This document shows positions 28,094 through 38,307 of a stretch of 64,000 nt of DNA, in pieces; the first letter of the stretch is position 1, and each line of letters begins with the position of its first letter. Origin of the DNA: an uncultured Clostridia bacterium (GTDB lineage Bacteria > Bacillota > Clostridia > Christensenellales > Pumilibacteraceae); assembly GCA_947175335.1 (NCBI GenBank), contig CAMWMF010000005.1, positions 54,843 through 118,842 on the forward strand, in the 5' to 3' direction. The notes beneath the pieces were generated by a model that saw nothing but the letters and a program-made list of their open reading frames with translations, was not told where the DNA came from and ran no database searches. The translations under genes were made by a program, and so were the position numbers.

Positions 28094-28441
28094 ATGATAA
28101 AAGAAAATAAATTAGTTGATTTATCTATTGAATTTTCGCTAAATATTATAAATAGCTTGAAAAATATAAAAGGTCACAGTTCGCTAGTTAACCAATTAGA
28201 ACGTTCGGCGACTTCTATAGGCGCAAATATACACGAAGCGAACTATGCACAAAGCAAACCCGACTTTATTTCCAAATTACAAATTGCATTAAAGGAATGC
28301 TACGAATCGGAGTATTGGCTAATATTGTTTGAAAAGACAAATCTCATTAGCGAAACAAGCATCAAAAATTTGAAAAACATGTGTGGAACTATTAGAAGAT
28401 TACTCATATCCTCAATCACCACTGCAAAAAATCCGAATTAA
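28094..28441 (+). CDS. Four-helix-bundle protein (S23/IVS-protein family)
   Basis: LVDLSIEFSLNIINSLKN..SSLVNQLERSATSIGANIHEANYAQSKPDFISKLQIALKECYESEYWL. Confidence 0.9.
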   Translation: MIKENKLVDLSIEFSLNIINSLKNIKGHSSLVNQLERSATSIGANIHEANYAQSKPDFISKLQIALKECYESEYWLILFEKTNLISETSIKNLKNMCGTIRRLLISSITTAKNPN

Positions 28442-28520
28442 TTTCACTACCTACTATCAACAACAAAAAGCGGTGTCACAACAACACCGCTTTTACTTTG
28501 CAAAAAAACTTTAATGCGCG

Positions 28521-28958
28521 CTAAACGCTTTGCAATATTTCAAGATACTTTACACATTCCGCCTTTGCGCCGTCAAGGTCGTGCTCCAAATAGTTGCCGC
28601 ACTCCTCTTGCTTCGCACCCGGGACTTCGGTCAAGGTCAAAGCTTCGGCAAAGCTATGTTTTAACAGCTCTATAACCTCCGCCCTATTCATGCCCGTCGT
28701 CAAAAGATAAAAGCCGGTGCGGCAGCCCATAGGTCCGAAGTAAATAATTTCGTCCTTGTGCGCCGAATTGCGAAGTATTGTCGCCAGCATATGCTCTATC
28801 GAGTGCAGCGCGGGCTGCGCCAAAAAGTCGCCGCAGTTGGGGCGTTTAAAGCGCAAGTCCCAAGTGGTAACGCCGTGCGCAGTGCCGCCCTCGTGCAGTC
28901 CCGGCATTAGCTTGTTGTGGTCTTTTGTAAACGACGGTATCTTAGTAAGCTCTTTCAT
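28521..28958 (-). CDS. luxS: S-ribosylhomocysteine lyase
   Basis: SFTKDHNKLMPGLHE, HSIEHMLATILRN, GPMGCRTGFYLL. Confidence 0.95.
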   Translation of the reverse strand: MKELTKIPSFTKDHNKLMPGLHEGGTAHGVTTWDLRFKRPNCGDFLAQPALHSIEHMLATILRNSAHKDEIIYFGPMGCRTGFYLLTTGMNRAEVIELLKHSFAEALTLTEVPGAKQEECGNYLEHDLDGAKAECVKYLEILQSV

Positions 28959-28973
28959 AATAATCTCCTTTTG

Positions 28974-30779
28974 TTATGCGGTCGCCGTATCGGCAAACTG
29001 CGAGTTGTACAGCTCGGCATAGAATCCGTTTTGTTTGAGTAGCGTTTCGTGATTGCCCTGCTCTATTATATCGCCGTCTTTAAGCACGAGTATTACGTCG
29101 GCGTTCTTTATGGTGGAAAGCCTGTGCGCTATAACGAACGACGTTCTGTCCTTGGTCAGTTCGTCCATAGCCGCTTGTATTGCGAGCTCGGTGCGCGTAT
29201 CGACATTGCTTGTAGCCTCGTCCAGTATAAGCAGCGGCGCGTCCTTAATCATTGCGCGTGCAATGGTCAGCTGTTGCTTTTGCCCCTCTGACAGCTGCGA
29301 GCTTTCGCCGATAACCGTATCGTAACCGTTGGGCAAGCATTCGATATAGTGCGACAGTCCCACCGCCGCGCACACCTTGTCCAGCTGCTCGTCGGTCACG
29401 CCTTGCTTATTGTACACCAAATTCTCTCGGATAGTGCCGTCAAACAGCCACGTGTTTTGCAAAATCATATCGAATAGGTCATGCACGTTTTCGCGCGTCA
29501 TATCGTTTATGGAAACACCGTCTATCTTTATATCGCCGCTGTTCACGTCATAAAAGCGCATAAGCAAGTTGACGATAGTCGTTTTGCCGGCGCCCGTCGG
29601 CCCGACGATAGCCACCTTTTGTCCGCTTTTCAACTGCGCCGAAAATCCGTGTATAATCTCCTTATCGGGCAAATACCCGAATTTTATATTCTCAAACGTA
29701 ACGTCTCCCCTGGGATTTTCCAATCGCGCCGTCTTGCCGCTTTCGTCGGACATTTCCGCGCCCCCCAACATATCGAACACCCTGCGGCTTGCGGCGGACG
29801 CCTGCTGGATAGAAGTCATAGCCTGCGCAATGGTGCCGAGCGGCTGTGAGAACAGTCGCGCGTAAATGACAAACGCCATAAGCGTGCCGATAGTAACCGT
29901 ATCGTTGCCACCCACTATAAACGCCACGCCGACAACAAATATAAGCACGTACGAAAGATTGCCGACAAACGTCATTACCGGCATCATTATTCCCGACAAA
30001 AACTGCGACTTGCGGTTGCTGTCGTACAGCTTGTCGTTGACAGCCAAAAACTTTTTACGCGCGCCGTGCTTGCCGTTGTACGCCTTTACCGTATTGTGCT
30101 GGGTGTACACCTCCTCTATCTGTCCGTTCATTTCGCCCAGCTGCTCCTGTTTGGCGTCAAAGTGCTTTTGCGAAATTTTGAGTATGACGGACATGCAAAC
30201 AAACCCTACAAGCGACGAGCCGATAGTGGTGGCGGCAAGCACCGCGTTCACCTTGAACATCATAACAACGACGCCGACAAACAGCACCACCGCCGATACA
30301 AGGTTAGCCGTGCTTTGGCTTAGCGTTTGCGAAATGGTGTCCACGTCGTTGGTCATGCGGCTGAGTATGTCGCCCGTAGAGGTCGTGTCGAAGTAGTTGA
30401 GCGGCAGCTTGGTTATTTTGCCGTTTATGTCGCTTCTAAGCCGCTTGGATGCGCGTTGCGTAACCGTAGCCATAATAAACTGCTGACCGTACGACAGCAA
30501 CGCGCCCACGCCGTATATTATAACGAGCGCGATACAAGAATCGATAATCACGGTCATATTGATTTTGGTATACAGTCCGAACTGAATTTCGTCGGTAAGC
30601 GCCTTTATTTTATCGGGCCCGATAATCGTGCACACCGTTCCGCCGATTGCAAATATTATAGATATTATTATAGCCGGCAAGTACCCTTTGCAGTATTTGA
30701 GCAGCTTGCCAAACGCCTTCATATCCGCTTTTTCGCGTTTGCCGCTTGTGCGGCGTCTTCCCATCATATGCGGCGGCAT
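28974..30779 (-). CDS. ABC transporter ATP-binding protein/permease
   Basis: N-terminal TM domain; GPTGAGKTTIVNLLMRFYD, LSEGQKQQLTIARAMIKDAPLLILDEATSNVD. Confidence 0.95.
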   Translation of the reverse strand: MPPHMMGRRRTSGKREKADMKAFGKLLKYCKGYLPAIIISIIFAIGGTVCTIIGPDKIKALTDEIQFGLYTKINMTVIIDSCIALVIIYGVGALLSYGQQFIMATVTQRASKRLRSDINGKITKLPLNYFDTTSTGDILSRMTNDVDTISQTLSQSTANLVSAVVLFVGVVVMMFKVNAVLAATTIGSSLVGFVCMSVILKISQKHFDAKQEQLGEMNGQIEEVYTQHNTVKAYNGKHGARKKFLAVNDKLYDSNRKSQFLSGIMMPVMTFVGNLSYVLIFVVGVAFIVGGNDTVTIGTLMAFVIYARLFSQPLGTIAQAMTSIQQASAASRRVFDMLGGAEMSDESGKTARLENPRGDVTFENIKFGYLPDKEIIHGFSAQLKSGQKVAIVGPTGAGKTTIVNLLMRFYDVNSGDIKIDGVSINDMTRENVHDLFDMILQNTWLFDGTIRENLVYNKQGVTDEQLDKVCAAVGLSHYIECLPNGYDTVIGESSQLSEGQKQQLTIARAMIKDAPLLILDEATSNVDTRTELAIQAAMDELTKDRTSFVIAHRLSTIKNADVILVLKDGDIIEQGNHETLLKQNGFYAELYNSQFADTATA

Positions 30780-30780
30780 A

Positions 30781-32610
30781 TCAAAGTTCCTCCTTGCTAA
30801 GCTGTGACAGTGCGATTTCTTTGTACGTGGGGCAAGTCGTCAAAAGCTCCTTGTGCTTGCCCATGCCTACGATTTTGCCCTCGTCCAGCACTATTATTTT
30901 GTCTGCGTTCATAATCGTGCCTATGCGCTGTGCCACGATAAGCACGGCTGATTTCCTAGGCTGCTGCTTTATATTGTCGTATACCGCGCCACTGTCATAC
31001 TCGTCAGACGCATAACCGACCGACAATTCGTCCAGCCGCTCCCGTATGTTTTTGCGCACAAGCATATCCGTCTTGTAATCGAGCGCCGAAAAGCTGTCGT
31101 CGAATATCAACAAATCGCCGCCCTTGTACACCGCGCGCGCAATGGACAAGCGCTGCTTTTGCCCGCCCGAAAAGTTGGTGCCGTCCTGCGCTACGGGCGA
31201 GTCCACACCCTTTTCCAGTCCGTCCACAAACTCCGCCGCGCACGATATTTCCAGTGCGGCTCGAAGCCTATCGTCATCGGGGTCTTCGTCGCCGTACGCC
31301 ACGTTGCCGCGAATATCGCCCTTAAAGAGTACAGCACGTTGCGAAGCAAGCGCAATGCTGCCGCGCAACACTTCCTCGTCGTACTCCTTTACGTTAACGC
31401 CGTTAAAAAGTACCTCGCCGTTATCGACGTCGTAAAAGCGTTCTATCAAGTTTATTATAGTCGTTTTGCCGCTGCCAGTAGCACCGATAAACGCCACCGT
31501 TTCGCCGCGGTTTACCGTAAAGTCTATACCCGACACCACCTTGCCCTCGCCGTGATCGTACGCAAAATCGACGTTGCGGAACTGCAATACGGGCACGCCG
31601 TTATCACGCTTGATTTCCTTAACCGAGCCGCTGCGCACCGACCGCCGCGTACCGAGTACGTCCGATATACGCTTGCCCGACACAAGGCAGCGCGGCATAA
31701 TCATAAATATCATTATCAGCAGCATAAACGCCATTATCACCTGCATGGCGTATTGCGTGAACACCGCCATATTTCCCAGCAGCGTAATGCGTTCGGGTAT
31801 GCCCGCAGCCTGATTTATAAGCACCGCGCCTATCCAGTACACGGCAAGCGTAAGCCCGTTCATGCACATCTGAATAACCGGCATCATAAGCCCCAGCCCG
31901 CGCGAGGTGAACAACTGATTGCGCTTGACTTTTTCGTTTACAGTCTCGAACTTTGCCGTTTGATAGTCGTCGGCATTGAACGCGCGTATTACCCTAACGC
32001 CCGTAATATTTTCGCGCGTGGTCGTGTTCAGTTCGTCGGTCAGCTTTTGTATCTGTTTGAATTTGGAGTAGCAAGTGCCGACGATTAAGCCTACAACCAC
32101 TACTATCACGCCGACTACAACCGCGGTTGCAACCGTCCACTGCACGGCGGCTTCCGATACCTTGCATATTGCCCATATCGCAAGCACGGGCGCTTTTATA
32201 AACATTTGCAGGCCCATTGCGATAAAGTTTTGCATTTGCACAACGTCGTTGGTTGTGCGCGTAATAAGGCTGGGCGTGCCGAACTTGTTTATCTCCGCCG
32301 CCGAAAAGGACGTAACGCGTTCGAACATCACTTTGCGCAAAGTCTTTGCAAAGTTGGCCGCAGTGCGCGACGCAAAGTATCCGCAAATTATGGAGCTGAC
32401 CATGCTCGCAAACGCGTACAGCAGCATAAACCCGCCGTTTTTCCAAATGCTTTTCATGGTAGCTGTGCCCGCCTGAACCTCCACCGTAAGCTTTGCGGTG
32501 TATTCGGGCATAGTAATGTCAAAGTACACCTGTGCTACGACAAAGCCCGCACATAAAGCGATAAACACCCAGTCGAGCGGCTTTAAATATTTTACCAGAA
32601 GTTTGAACAT
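30781..32610 (-). CDS. ABC transporter ATP-binding protein/permease (partner half)
   Basis: GATGSGKTTIINLIERFYD, FSGGQKQRLSIARAVYKGGDLLIFDDSFSALD. Confidence 0.95.
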   Translation of the reverse strand: MFKLLVKYLKPLDWVFIALCAGFVVAQVYFDITMPEYTAKLTVEVQAGTATMKSIWKNGGFMLLYAFASMVSSIICGYFASRTAANFAKTLRKVMFERVTSFSAAEINKFGTPSLITRTTNDVVQMQNFIAMGLQMFIKAPVLAIWAICKVSEAAVQWTVATAVVVGVIVVVVGLIVGTCYSKFKQIQKLTDELNTTTRENITGVRVIRAFNADDYQTAKFETVNEKVKRNQLFTSRGLGLMMPVIQMCMNGLTLAVYWIGAVLINQAAGIPERITLLGNMAVFTQYAMQVIMAFMLLIMIFMIMPRCLVSGKRISDVLGTRRSVRSGSVKEIKRDNGVPVLQFRNVDFAYDHGEGKVVSGIDFTVNRGETVAFIGATGSGKTTIINLIERFYDVDNGEVLFNGVNVKEYDEEVLRGSIALASQRAVLFKGDIRGNVAYGDEDPDDDRLRAALEISCAAEFVDGLEKGVDSPVAQDGTNFSGGQKQRLSIARAVYKGGDLLIFDDSFSALDYKTDMLVRKNIRERLDELSVGYASDEYDSGAVYDNIKQQPRKSAVLIVAQRIGTIMNADKIIVLDEGKIVGMGKHKELLTTCPTYKEIALSQLSKEEL

Positions 32611-32625
32611 TGTACCTCCTCCGCG

Positions 32626-33054
32626 TTACTTCACTTTGCTGTCCAGCGCGCCGCTTATCGCCGACGATATGCGCAAAAATTCGTTAAGGTCATCCTCGCC
32701 CACCGTATCGAACAAATACGATACAAGCCCGATAAGCGCGTCTTCGTCGCGTTTGGTCGCAGCCCTGCCTTTTTCCGTGATAGCGACTACCGTTTTTCGC
32801 CTGTCGTCCGCGGACGAGCTGCGCACGATATACCCCTTGCCCTCCAACGCTTTAAGCGCGGCAGCAACCCGCGGCGTGCTCATATTAAGCTCCTCCGCAA
32901 TATAGCCTGCAACCACCGTGCCGCCCACATTGTCGAGAAGCCGCAGTATAACATGCAAGCCCTTGCTGCGGTCGTCCAAATTCTTAAAAAAGCTTTTGGG
33001 GCGACTCTCGAAGAACTTTGTCAAAAACTCATGCGCTTTTTGTCGATTGTCCAT
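32626..33054 (-). CDS. MarR-family transcriptional regulator
   Basis: Winged-helix ELNMSTPRVAAALKALEGKGYIVRSSSADDRRKTVVAITEKGR; upstream of two ABC exporter genes. Confidence 0.9.
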   Translation of the reverse strand: MDNRQKAHEFLTKFFESRPKSFFKNLDDRSKGLHVILRLLDNVGGTVVAGYIAEELNMSTPRVAAALKALEGKGYIVRSSSADDRRKTVVAITEKGRAATKRDEDALIGLVSYLFDTVGEDDLNEFLRISSAISGALDSKVK

Positions 33055-33177
33055 AAAATTACCTAATACTGTTACCTAATACTATTAGATATATTAATCA
33101 TTTATATGCTTACTGTCAAGCGATTTTGCACCGCAATCTAACAATACATATTTTTACAACTTTTTTACACAAAAAAA

Positions 33178-33253
33178 GATGAGACTCTTCACATTGTTCG
33201 GCATGACCAAAAATCTTTTTTGTCATTCTGAACGCAGTGAAGAATCTCATCCT
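33178..33253. repeat. REP-like palindromic intergenic repeat (second copy)
   Basis: gatgagactcttcacattgttcggcatgacc...tgtcattctgaacgcagtgaagaatctcatcc. Confidence 0.6.
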
Positions 33254-33288
33254 TAATGCCGCGTATGCGGCTCATTTTTAATTCCCTA

Positions 33289-33726
33289 TTATTCCTCACC
33301 CTCGCCGTGCTCGTCCTCATCGAAGTCGGGGAACATATCTTTGTCGTACCCTATTCCGTGCTTGTCGTAGTAGTCCTTGATTGCCGAGCGGATAGCTTGC
33401 TCTGCAAGTACCGAGCAGTGAAGCTTGTGTGCGGGCAGTCCTTCCAGCGCTTCCACGACCGCCTTGTTGGTAAGCTCCAACGCCTGCTCTATCGGCTTGC
33501 CCTTAATCATTTCGGTAGCCATAGACGACGACGCGATAGCGCTGCCGCAACCGAAGGTGTTGAACTTGACGTCGGTTATTATGCCGTCGTTCACCTTGAT
33601 GTAAATTTTCATTATGTCGCCGCAGCGGGCGTTGCCCACCTCGCCTATTCCGTCCGCGTCGTCTATCTTGCCGACGTTGCGCGGATTGCGAAAGTGGTCC
33701 ATAACCTTTTCACTGTATAATGCCAT
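33289..33726 (-). CDS. iscU: Fe-S cluster scaffold protein IscU/NifU-like
   Basis: MALYSEKVMDHFRNPRNVGKIDDADGIGEVGNARCGDIMKIYIKV...FGCGSAIASSSMATEMIKG, HCSVLAEQAI. Confidence 0.95.
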   Translation of the reverse strand: MALYSEKVMDHFRNPRNVGKIDDADGIGEVGNARCGDIMKIYIKVNDGIITDVKFNTFGCGSAIASSSMATEMIKGKPIEQALELTNKAVVEALEGLPAHKLHCSVLAEQAIRSAIKDYYDKHGIGYDKDMFPDFDEDEHGEGEE

Positions 33727-33761
33727 GATTAAATCATCTCCTTGTTCTCTGTGTAATTGCT

Positions 33762-34964
33762 TTATAACAAATGGGGTTTCTCGCCCTTCTCCAACGCTTC
33801 CCACACGGGCGACATGCCGCGCAGATACTCCACCACTTCGGCGACCGACTTTATTATATATTCGGCGTCGGCGTCGGTGTTGTCCTCCGAAAGACTTATG
33901 CGAAGGCTGCCGTGCGCAACCTCGTGCGGCAATCCCAGCGCGAGCAACACGTGCGACGGGTCGAGCGAGCCCGAAGTGCATGCCGAGCCGCTGGACGCGC
34001 AAATGCCCTTGTCGTCCAACAGCAGCAGCAGGCTTTCGCCCTCTATGCCCTCGAAGCACATATTCAGTATGCTCGGCAAGCGGTTTGTTCGGTCGCCGTT
34101 CAGCTTGGAGTGCGGAATGGTCGACAGTCCTTTTATAATCTTGTCGCGCAGCGCCGAAAGGCGTTTGGCGTTCTTTTCCATATTGCCGCAAACGTAATCG
34201 AGCGCCGCCGCCATTGCCGCAATGCCCGCAAGGTTTTCGGTGCCCGCGCGCCTGCCTTTTTCCTGCGCGCCGCCGTCGATAAAGGTGTTAAGCGGCACGC
34301 CGCGCCTAACGTACAGCGCACCCACTCCCTTTGCGCCGTGAAACTTGTGCGCGGACAGCGACAGCATATCTATATTCATAGCCTTTACGTCGATAGGCAC
34401 GTGCCCCACCGCCTGCACCGCGTCGGTGTGAAACACCACCTTGTTGGCGCGGCAAATAGCGCCTATTTCCGCTATCGGCTGAATGGTGCCTATTTCGTTG
34501 TTGGCGAACATTATCGTAACGAGCGCAGTGTCGGGACGAATGGCTTCCTTAACCTGTTCAGGCGTAACAATGCCGTTTTCGTGGACGTCGAGGTAGGTCA
34601 CCTCGAATCCCTCGCGCTCCAGCTTTTTGAGCGTGTGCAGCACTGCGTGATGCTCGAACGCCGTGGTGATAATATGCTTCTTGCCGCGTTTAAGTCCGTT
34701 TGCCGCCGCCGAGCGCAACGCTTGGTTGTCCGCCTCGCTGCCGCCCGAAGTAAAATAGATTTCGCCCGCGTCGGCGTTTAAATGCGCGGCAATACACGCT
34801 CGCGCGTCCTCTAACGCTTCCTTTGCCACCTGCCCCGCCGTATGCAACGACGACGGGTTGCCGTACACGGTCTTTAAGTACGGCGTCATAGCGGCTATCG
34901 CCTCGTCGCACATTGCGGTGGTAGCCGCATTGTCAACATAAATTGTCTTAGTTGTCTGTGCCAT
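33762..34964 (-). CDS. iscS: Cysteine desulfurase
   Basis: IYVDNAATTAMCDEAIAAM, SLSAHKFHGAKGVGALYVRRG, SSGSACTSGSLDPSHVL. Confidence 0.95.
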   Translation of the reverse strand: MAQTTKTIYVDNAATTAMCDEAIAAMTPYLKTVYGNPSSLHTAGQVAKEALEDARACIAAHLNADAGEIYFTSGGSEADNQALRSAAANGLKRGKKHIITTAFEHHAVLHTLKKLEREGFEVTYLDVHENGIVTPEQVKEAIRPDTALVTIMFANNEIGTIQPIAEIGAICRANKVVFHTDAVQAVGHVPIDVKAMNIDMLSLSAHKFHGAKGVGALYVRRGVPLNTFIDGGAQEKGRRAGTENLAGIAAMAAALDYVCGNMEKNAKRLSALRDKIIKGLSTIPHSKLNGDRTNRLPSILNMCFEGIEGESLLLLLDDKGICASSGSACTSGSLDPSHVLLALGLPHEVAHGSLRISLSEDNTDADAEYIIKSVAEVVEYLRGMSPVWEALEKGEKPHLL

Positions 34965-35010
34965 TAAAGTTTTAATTCCTATGGATTTAGTATGAATTAA
35001 CTGCAAAGAT

Positions 35011-35040
35011 ATTATAAGACAACGACATAACGTTTGTCAA
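35011..35040 (-). promoter_or_regulatory. Sigma-A promoter of isc operon
   Basis: TTGACA - 18 bp - TATAAT on the minus strand. Confidence 0.7.
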
Positions 35041-35287
35041 TGATATTCAAGCCTATTTTACAAAATTTCCAATAAAAGCCTTGACGGCGCAGTCGCGCGT
35101 CAGGCGGACAACAGGTGGCAAGTTGCCGAAGCGGAGTGTAGACCCACCTACACGACCGAGGGCAACCAAATGTTGCACGTTCCTTGGGCTATCGCTCGCT
35201 ACTATATTGTGCTTAGATTGCGAAGGGTCAGCCTGTGGCTGCGTAGTTCGCATCACGCGGTGCTACGCCATGCGCCGCCGAGCAATA

Positions 35288-35320
35288 AAAAACCCGCCAC
35301 AAAGGCGGGCTTTTTTTGTA
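35288..35320. terminator. Intrinsic terminator
   Basis: aaaaaacccgccacaaaggcgggcttttttt. Confidence 0.85.
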
Positions 35321-35326
35321 GTTGAC

Positions 35327-35545
35327 TTAGATGTTGAGCAAACGAAGGATATGCTTGCTTACGATCATGAGGATCAAGTCGAGCAACCAAACAATCCAGA
35401 ATCCGAAGATGAGACGGATTAACGCCGCTACGATTTTGCCCTCTTGAAGACGCGTAATGAAGCCGCAAATCCACGCAGTAAAGGGGATAATAGCCAAAAT
35501 TACGCTGACAATCCAGGAAAGACCAAAGTAATCGCTTTTTGCCAT
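35327..35545 (-). CDS. Small two-TM membrane protein, YqaE/Pmp3-like
   Basis: MAKSDYFGLSWIVSVILAIIPFTAWICGFITRLQEGKIVAALIRLIFGFWIVWLLDLILMIVSKH. Confidence 0.55.
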   Translation of the reverse strand: MAKSDYFGLSWIVSVILAIIPFTAWICGFITRLQEGKIVAALIRLIFGFWIVWLLDLILMIVSKHILRLLNI

Positions 35546-35656
35546 GATACCAACTCCTTTTTATATTTGTGTTTTCATTATACTATGTATATGTCGGTAT
35601 GTCAAGTATATTTCAAAAATTTACTCTCGATACGGCGACAAATTATATACAATTTA

Positions 35657-37339
35657 TCAATCGGGCAAGTCGCCCCCCGCCTCTATATCAAGCGGAGCTA
35701 CAGCGTCGTCCGGCGGGTCATCCGAGGGCGCTTGTTCTTGCACGGATTGGGTACCGCCATCCCCGTCGTCAGTTACAGTTACCGCCGCATGCTTACCGTC
35801 GAACTTGGCTTTCAGCCTGCGCCAGACAACGGCGGCGTAGTGGCGGAAATCCTTGTTGATAAACGCCGCCGCAATACATATCGGTACCGCCAAGGCTACT
35901 GCTATAAATCCGTTGGCAAACAGATTGGCAACGCTCGAGTTCAAGTCCACCGAACAGAAATGCAACGCGACGAGCGCCGCGGCGAAGATTAACATATACG
36001 CGTAATTCTTTAAGTAATAGACTTTGGCATCCGAATTGAACGCGTACTTAAACAGTACGTGCGGCTCTACGATATGGCAAATAAAGATATTGGTAATTAT
36101 TGTCGCTACTATAACGCCCACGACTGCGAAGTCCGCGCCCCATAGATATTTAAACAGATAGACGAACGCTATGGACAAACCGACGTTCAACACGCCCTCC
36201 GCAAGCGGCTTCCACCTATCGTTATAGAAGGTGCCGGTCGCGTCGCGGAACAACAGCGTAGCTTGACGCATGAACTGAACAAAGTAGTTGAGTGTGATTA
36301 TAAACGCTACCGCGCGGCTCATTGCCAAATCCCAGCCACCGAATAGGAAAACGACGAGATAGTCGATAACGGCGTAATATCCCAAAAAGAACACTGCGCC
36401 TAATACAAAGTTGAACGTGTGGAAAAACGAATGATACTTCCTTGCCGTTTGCACGTTTGTTTCCACAAACATATGCCCTATAACAGATGTGAGCGGCGAA
36501 AAGCACAGCGTAAGAACACCCGTCATTGCCACCATAATTGTTGTGTAGTTGGAGTATAGTCCGAGAATGCCTATGCCTATGAACGCGGAAATAATAATGC
36601 TATCCGCCGTATTTACCAGCACGCCGCCTATCTTGTGCATAAACATAGCCTTGACGTTTTTAGTTACATCCTTTTTTGTTTGGTCGTCTATGCGTTGCTT
36701 GTTCTTAATAATCCCGCCGTGCTTGCGCCGCGCTATCAGTTCGGTAATACCCCACTGCACTGCGCCCGCAACAATACGGCACACCAAATACCAAACAAAC
36801 GATTTGGTAAGTATCAAAACAATTATTTGCGAGCCACACTGCAAAAGATGCCCAAGCGACGAAATAGTGGTGGTTACGTAATTGTTTTTGTACGCATTGA
36901 TGAGCGACGTCTTGGAACTGAATGTATACGTCATGACAACGGACGCGAGCATAAGTGCAAACGTCAAGTATAGATTGACGTCGACGCTTTGGTAATCCTT
37001 GGCAAGATACGGCAATGCGGGCATTATGGCACACCCGCACACGGCGATTATTCCGCCGATAATAAGATACAGCTTAGTAAACAACCCGTACAGCGCCGAC
37101 ACCTTGTCCGTATCCCCTTCCACGATAGGCTTGTACATACAGAACGTGATTGCGCTACCGACGCCGAGCTCTGCAACAGACAAAAAATCGAGAATGGAAT
37201 TGTACAGCGAGTTAATGCCGTTAAACCCGTTGCCGATATACTTAATAAGATACCGTCGCACCAACACGTCGGCTACAAGTATCAATATTTTAAACGCAAT
37301 CGAAACCGATACGTTTGCTACGCCTTTCTTTTTATCCAT
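35657..37339 (-). CDS. Polysaccharide flippase (Wzx-like)
   Basis: Multi-pass; VSVSIAFKILILVADVLVRRYLIKYIGNGFNGINSLYNSIL... Confidence 0.85.
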   Translation of the reverse strand: MDKKKGVANVSVSIAFKILILVADVLVRRYLIKYIGNGFNGINSLYNSILDFLSVAELGVGSAITFCMYKPIVEGDTDKVSALYGLFTKLYLIIGGIIAVCGCAIMPALPYLAKDYQSVDVNLYLTFALMLASVVMTYTFSSKTSLINAYKNNYVTTTISSLGHLLQCGSQIIVLILTKSFVWYLVCRIVAGAVQWGITELIARRKHGGIIKNKQRIDDQTKKDVTKNVKAMFMHKIGGVLVNTADSIIISAFIGIGILGLYSNYTTIMVAMTGVLTLCFSPLTSVIGHMFVETNVQTARKYHSFFHTFNFVLGAVFFLGYYAVIDYLVVFLFGGWDLAMSRAVAFIITLNYFVQFMRQATLLFRDATGTFYNDRWKPLAEGVLNVGLSIAFVYLFKYLWGADFAVVGVIVATIITNIFICHIVEPHVLFKYAFNSDAKVYYLKNYAYMLIFAAALVALHFCSVDLNSSVANLFANGFIAVALAVPICIAAAFINKDFRHYAAVVWRRLKAKFDGKHAAVTVTDDGDGGTQSVQEQAPSDDPPDDAVAPLDIEAGGDLPD

Positions 37340-38307
37340 CCATGAATCCTATATAATGAACAGAATAACAGCCTATTACTCATAAAAAATTTGATCTTTA
37401 TTTTCAGTTTTTTCCCCAACAGCGGATATGCAGATTTATAATAAGGCTTTATCTCTTCTTTTACTCTTAAATAATTCTCTTTATTTAACATTTGAGAGCA
37501 AGCCAATTTTTCAGCAATATATAAATTATTGGACACTAAATACTTTTGGGCATACGGCACTAAATCTTTGTTAATCTGTGAAATCTTATCGAGAATAAGT
37601 CTGCAACCATTCTGTGCAGTCCACATCGAGTTATTAAAAGCATTATGACATGCCGAGTTTGTCCTGTATAAATAATGATACAAAACCATATCAATAAATG
37701 CTATTTTAGTGCAATTAAGCAAAACGTCTAAGATAAAAACCGCATCTTCACCTATTTTAATATCATCTACAAATCTAACACTGTCGATCGCCTGTCTTTT
37801 TATTAGCTTGCTCCACAACTCAACTCCACCGATTCTTGTTCCGTCAAATATAATGTCTGCAATAGCCTCTCGAGCATTAACAACCTCAATACGGCCCTCC
37901 AGTTCACACTCGGTTTTTTCGTAAATATTCGATGTTTCGGTAATAAACCCACAGCTAATAAGATCGGCACCGCTTTCATCAATTGCAATCTTCAATTTGC
38001 TATACATATTTGGAGACACCCAATCATCTGCATCACAAAATCCGATAAATGTCCCGTTGGCTAAATCTAATCCTTTATTTCGCGCAGACGACACTCCACT
38101 GTTTTCTTGGTAAAAATAAATAAACCTATTGTCTTCTTCGGCATATTTCTTACAGACACTGGCACTATTATCAGTAGAACCATCATCTACCATTATAAAT
38201 TCAATATTAGTATAAGTTTGCGCTTTTAAACTGCGCAAACACCTATCTAAATATTGTTCGACATTGAAAATCGGAATAATTATAGATATTAGGTCGTGTG
38301 TGTCCAT
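37318..38307 (-). CDS. Glycosyltransferase family 2
   Basis: ISIIIPIFNVEQYLDRCLRSLKAQTYTNIEFIMVDDGSTDNS, GFCDADDW. Confidence 0.95.
   Translation of the reverse strand: MDTHDLISIIIPIFNVEQYLDRCLRSLKAQTYTNIEFIMVDDGSTDNSASVCKKYAEEDNRFIYFYQENSGVSSARNKGLDLANGTFIGFCDADDWVSPNMYSKLKIAIDESGADLISCGFITETSNIYEKTECELEGRIEVVNAREAIADIIFDGTRIGGVELWSKLIKRQAIDSVRFVDDIKIGEDAVFILDVLLNCTKIAFIDMVLYHYLYRTNSACHNAFNNSMWTAQNGCRLILDKISQINKDLVPYAQKYLVSNNLYIAEKLACSQMLNKENYLRVKEEIKPYYKSAYPLLGKKLKIKIKFFMSNRLLFCSLYRIHGWIKRKA

Noticed and set aside
35081-35422. 113-aa ORF over the hairpin-rich region
   Set aside because: Begins inside a hairpin array, runs through a terminator and antisense to the YqaE-like gene; no recognisable protein features.
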